DNA from: Dyadobacter sp. CY326
Lineage (GTDB): Bacteria; Bacteroidota; Bacteroidia; Cytophagales; Spirosomataceae
DNA length: 64,000 bases
NCBI RefSeq assembly: GCF_021390515.1
Contig: NZ_JAJUXI010000002.1
Span: 806,001-870,000, forward strand
Direction of reading: 5' to 3'
Below, piece after piece: positions 61,364-64,000 of the stretch (its first letter is position 1; each line of letters opens with the position of its first letter). Under the pieces are notes generated by a model that saw only the letters and a list, made by a program, of their open reading frames with translations, searched no databases and was not told the origin of the DNA. A program made the position numbers and the translations under genes.

Positions 61364-63685
61364 TTATTGTTCAACTGAAACTGACTCTCGCAGGAGATTT
61401 GCTGCCGTGATCATGTTTCTCAATGCAGCTTCGGTTTCCGGCCACTTGCGGGTTTTCAGTCCGCAATCGGGGTTAACCCACAGATTTCTGGATGGAATCA
61501 CCTTCAATGCCTTTTCTAACAAAACAATCATTTCGTCTACCGTCGGGACGCGCGGCGAGTGAATATCATAAACGCCGGGACCGATTTCGTTAGGATAATT
61601 GAAGTTTGCAAAAGCATCCAAAAGCTCCATTTGTGACCGTGAAGTTTCAATGGTAATCACATCCGCATCCATCGCAGCAATCGAATCAATGATGTCATTG
61701 AACTCAGAATAGCACATATGCGTGTGAATTTGCGTCTGATCTGCAACGCCCGCCGCACTAAGCCTGAATGCGTCCACGGCCCATGTCAGATAATTCCGCC
61801 ATGCGTATTTGCGCAATGGCAAACCTTCGCGAATCGCCGGTTCGTCAATCTGGATCACCTTAATGCCAGCCTTTTCAAGATCAACAACTTCGTCGCGAAT
61901 GGCCAGGCCAATCTGGAAAGCAGTGTCTTTTCTTGGCTGATCATCGCGCACAAATGACCATTGTAAAATCGTAACTGGCCCTGTCAACATGCCTTTTACC
62001 AACTTCTCCGAATTGGCTTGCGCAAATGCAGACCACTTAACGGTCATTGCGCCCGGACGTTCAACGTCACCGAAAATAACAGGCGGTTTCACGCAGCGGC
62101 TGCCGTAACTCTGCACCCAGCCATTTTGCGTAAATACAAATCCGGACAGGCTTTCGCCAAAATATTCCACCATATCATTCCTTTCAAACTCCCCGTGAAC
62201 CAGCACGTCGATGCCAAGTTCTTCCTGCCAGCGCAATGAGCTGACGATTTCCTCTTTAATGCGGGTTTCGTAATCCTCCAATGTTAGTTTGCCGCTCTTC
62301 AAATTAGCTCTCAACTGGCGCACTTCGTCCGTTTGCGGGAATGAGCCGATTGTTGTGGAAGGAAACAACGGAAGTTTTAATTTTTCCAATTGGATGGTTT
62401 GGCGGACCTGAAAAGCATTTTGCCTCTCAAAATCATGCTGGCTTATGCTAGCCACGCGATTTTTCACCTCCGGCTTGTGAATCAATGTGGATGTTCTTCT
62501 GCTTGCTATGGCCTTTTGATTTTCGATAAACGACTGATCAGTTGTCCAATCCGTCTGAGCCAGTTGTGATAATGCTGTCACTTCACTTAGTTTCTGTTTG
62601 GCAAAAGCCATCCAGTTTTTGATTTCCTGCGTTAAAACCGATTCGTTTTTTTCCAGATCCAGATCGTGCGGGCTGTGCAACAATGAAGATGAAGGAGCAA
62701 TCATCACACGGTTTTCACCCAAAACCTCAATTGCCTTTTTCACAAATTCAAGTGATTTGGCAAAATCGTTTTTCCAGATATTCCTCCCATCGACAACACC
62801 AAGCGAAAGCTTCTTTGTGGAATTTACAAATGCTTCATCAGCCAAAATTTGAGGCAAAGTTTCAGCGCCGCGCGTGAGGTCGATGTGCAATGCGTCAATG
62901 TTCAAACTGGTTGCAATGCTCAAATTATCCTCCAACGCGCCAAAATAGGACGCAACCAGAATTTTCAGTTTGGGAAGCGCCTCCCGGATTTGCGCATATG
63001 CGCTCTGCAATGCCAGCTTGTCTTTGTTTGTGAGGTCGAGCACAAGCGCAGGCTCATCCAGTTGCACCCATTCCGCGCCGCGTGAAGCCAGTTCTTTTAA
63101 AACTGAAATGTAAACCGGCAAAAGATTGTCCAGCAAATCAATTTTATCAAAACCCGCTTCCTTTTCTTTTCCCAACAGCAAATATGTAACAGGGCCAACG
63201 AGAACAGGTTTTGTCAAAATCCCTTTGTGCAACGCATCTTCAAATTCAATGATCACTTTATCAGAATAGCGGCTGAACTTCTGGTCTTTTACAAACTCAG
63301 GAACCAGATAATGATAATTTGTATCAAACCATTTGGTCATCTCCATTGCCTTGATATCCAGGCCGTCGCGCTGCACGCCACGCGCCATCGCATAATAGAG
63401 GTCGAGCTCGCGATTGGATTTGCCGTCGATTAACTGGTGATAGCGCTCCGGAATTGCGCCTGCCATCAGCGACGTGTCCAAAACATGGTCATACAGTGAG
63501 AAATCGTTGGAAGGAATGAGGTCCAGACCTGCATTCTTCTGGGTTTCCCAATTCTGGTGGCGGATTTTGCGGGCAACTTTTTGAAGCTCGTCCCTGTCAA
63601 TTTTACCTGCCCAAAACTGTTCGCTGGCTTTTTTGAGCTCACGCTGACTTCCCACGCGGGGATAACCAAGATTGTGTGATAACAT
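61364..63685 (-). CDS. metE: Cobalamin-independent methionine synthase
   Basis: A 773-residue zinc enzyme that methylates homocysteine from methyltetrahydropteroyl-triglutamate without B12. The N-terminal half begins LSHNLGYPRVGSQRELKKA. The catalytic C-terminal half has LPLFPSTTIGSFPQTDEVR, VLVHGEFERNDMVEYF, QIDEPAIREGLP and the zinc ligands in HTHMCYSEF (near 653) and NPDCGLKTR (near 741). All are present, with full length. Upstream lies a cobalamin riboswitch, so it should be off when B12 is available, when metH in this window can work. It ends in an intrinsic terminator. Confidence 0.97.
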   Translation of the reverse strand: MLSHNLGYPRVGSQRELKKASEQFWAGKIDRDELQKVARKIRHQNWETQKNAGLDLIPSNDFSLYDHVLDTSLMAGAIPERYHQLIDGKSNRELDLYYAMARGVQRDGLDIKAMEMTKWFDTNYHYLVPEFVKDQKFSRYSDKVIIEFEDALHKGILTKPVLVGPVTYLLLGKEKEAGFDKIDLLDNLLPVYISVLKELASRGAEWVQLDEPALVLDLTNKDKLALQSAYAQIREALPKLKILVASYFGALEDNLSIATSLNIDALHIDLTRGAETLPQILADEAFVNSTKKLSLGVVDGRNIWKNDFAKSLEFVKKAIEVLGENRVMIAPSSSLLHSPHDLDLEKNESVLTQEIKNWMAFAKQKLSEVTALSQLAQTDWTTDQSFIENQKAIASRRTSTLIHKPEVKNRVASISQHDFERQNAFQVRQTIQLEKLKLPLFPSTTIGSFPQTDEVRQLRANLKSGKLTLEDYETRIKEEIVSSLRWQEELGIDVLVHGEFERNDMVEYFGESLSGFVFTQNGWVQSYGSRCVKPPVIFGDVERPGAMTVKWSAFAQANSEKLVKGMLTGPVTILQWSFVRDDQPRKDTAFQIGLAIRDEVVDLEKAGIKVIQIDEPAIREGLPLRKYAWRNYLTWAVDAFRLSAAGVADQTQIHTHMCYSEFNDIIDSIAAMDADVITIETSRSQMELLDAFANFNYPNEIGPGVYDIHSPRVPTVDEMIVLLEKALKVIPSRNLWVNPDCGLKTRKWPETEAALRNMITAANLLRESVSVEQ

Positions 63686-63810
63686 AACATTTGTGTTTAA
63701 GAGTTAATAAAAACCCTTTGAAAACACCCCCGTCCTGACACAGAAAATGAAAAATAAAGGCTTGCTGATCAGTACGTAACATCATTTTGAATGCTTACAT
63801 CGTAGCATAT

Positions 63811-63830
63811 TTCTTCCCCAAAGGGAAGAA
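63811..63830. other. Hairpin in the metE leader
   Basis: TTCTTCCC and GGGAAGAA pair perfectly around a four-base loop, between the riboswitch and metE. No T-run follows in the metE direction, so it is not a standard terminator. It may be part of the expression platform or merely stabilise the leader. Confidence 0.4.
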
Positions 63831-63879
63831 CTGCTCCTTCATTAAGAATTCATCGTGATATTTTGTAAATCAATGCTTA

Positions 63880-64000
63880 ACCATTTCCCAACCGTGAGGA
63901 AATAGCCATTGAGCGTAGCGGCAAGTCTCCTGGCTTGTATCATTTTTACCGCCCTTCTCGCCGTGAGGCAATGGGACACGAGGGTAAAAATTTGTCCTGC
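63880..64000 (-). promoter_or_regulatory. Cobalamin riboswitch upstream of metE, 5' part outside the window
   Basis: On the minus strand the sequence holds AGCCAGGAGACTTGCC (complement of 63920-63935), a close match to the B12 box. Before it, CCATTGCCTCACGGCGAGAAGG resembles the P8/P9 part of the cobalamin class, enclosed by an ATTTTTACC/GGTAAAAAT stem (P7-like). After it, ATTTCC...GGAAAT (63883-63903) forms a P13-like hairpin with a CACGGTT loop. The part with the other conserved core (GCCACTG and the P3-P6 elements) would lie right of 64000. The remaining 195 bases to metE (63686-63879) contain only a short hairpin and no gene. Confidence 0.88.

Noticed and set aside
1-64000. CRISPR arrays, insertion sequences and long tandem repeats
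   Set aside because: Looked for regularly spaced repeats, transposase motifs and terminal inverted repeats; none seen by eye, though a short or degenerate element could be missed.

Overview
The window looks like a chromosomal segment of a Bacteroidota bacterium of the Cytophagales, plausibly Dyadobacter or a close relative. The genus is inferred from gene families and general look; no search was run. Supporting signs are the Bacteroidota family mix (DUF4136 lipoprotein, DUF5672, DUF5989/SxtJ-type membrane proteins, ThuA, CocE, ParE with the GDSASG motif), several TTG/GTG starts, mostly weak Shine-Dalgarno sites, and promoter-like TTTG / TAnnTTTG elements of the Bacteroidota type.

Layout. 1-4022: end of a DinB-like gene, then a lipoprotein, a small beta-barrel and a large membrane-anchored protein of unknown function. 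4075-7118 (minus): parE and pheA, separated from the previous gene by a perfect palindromic terminator that contains both stop codons. 7388-24937 (plus): a long, tightly packed polysaccharide operon. It holds an SLBB export protein, a Wzz/KpsE-like protein, an ABC-2 permease and a Wzt-type ATPase. It also encodes a DegT aminotransferase, a GT-C-like membrane protein, WbqC, a NeuD-like acyltransferase, five soluble glycosyltransferase-like proteins, a Wzy/ligase-like membrane protein and an OafA-type acyltransferase. Together these could assemble, modify and export a surface glycan. 25005-34716: housekeeping and hydrolytic genes (trxA, pentapeptide protein, nagA, B12-binding radical SAM protein, metallophosphatase, ThuA, CocE, MBL-fold hydrolase).

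34801-37900 is a small accessory islet beside tRNA-Glu(UUC). It contains a small ORF plus an ADP-ribosyltransferase-like protein (candidate toxin module), hicAB with a palindromic control site, an XRE repressor divergent from an unknown gene, and a frameshifted AAA ATPase. 38160-47548: M14 peptidase, aroQ, xerD, a SixA-like phosphatase, sppA, a YihY-like protein, a CNT nucleoside transporter and an NTF2-like protein. 47749-55833: metH divergent from an Lrp-type regulator, a broken small secreted protein, an ECF sigma factor overlapping its probable membrane anti-sigma partner, and a Ppx/GppA phosphatase.

55841-60785 (minus) is a carbamoyltransferase / SGNH / DUF5989 / SxtJ-like cassette plus a second SGNH protein, probably another surface-sugar modification unit. 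60902-64000 (minus) has a hotdog thioesterase and metE. metE is preceded by a cobalamin riboswitch whose 5' part lies beyond the window edge. B12 would therefore shut off metE while metH, also present here, takes over methionine synthesis. No insertion sequence, CRISPR array or rRNA was seen.
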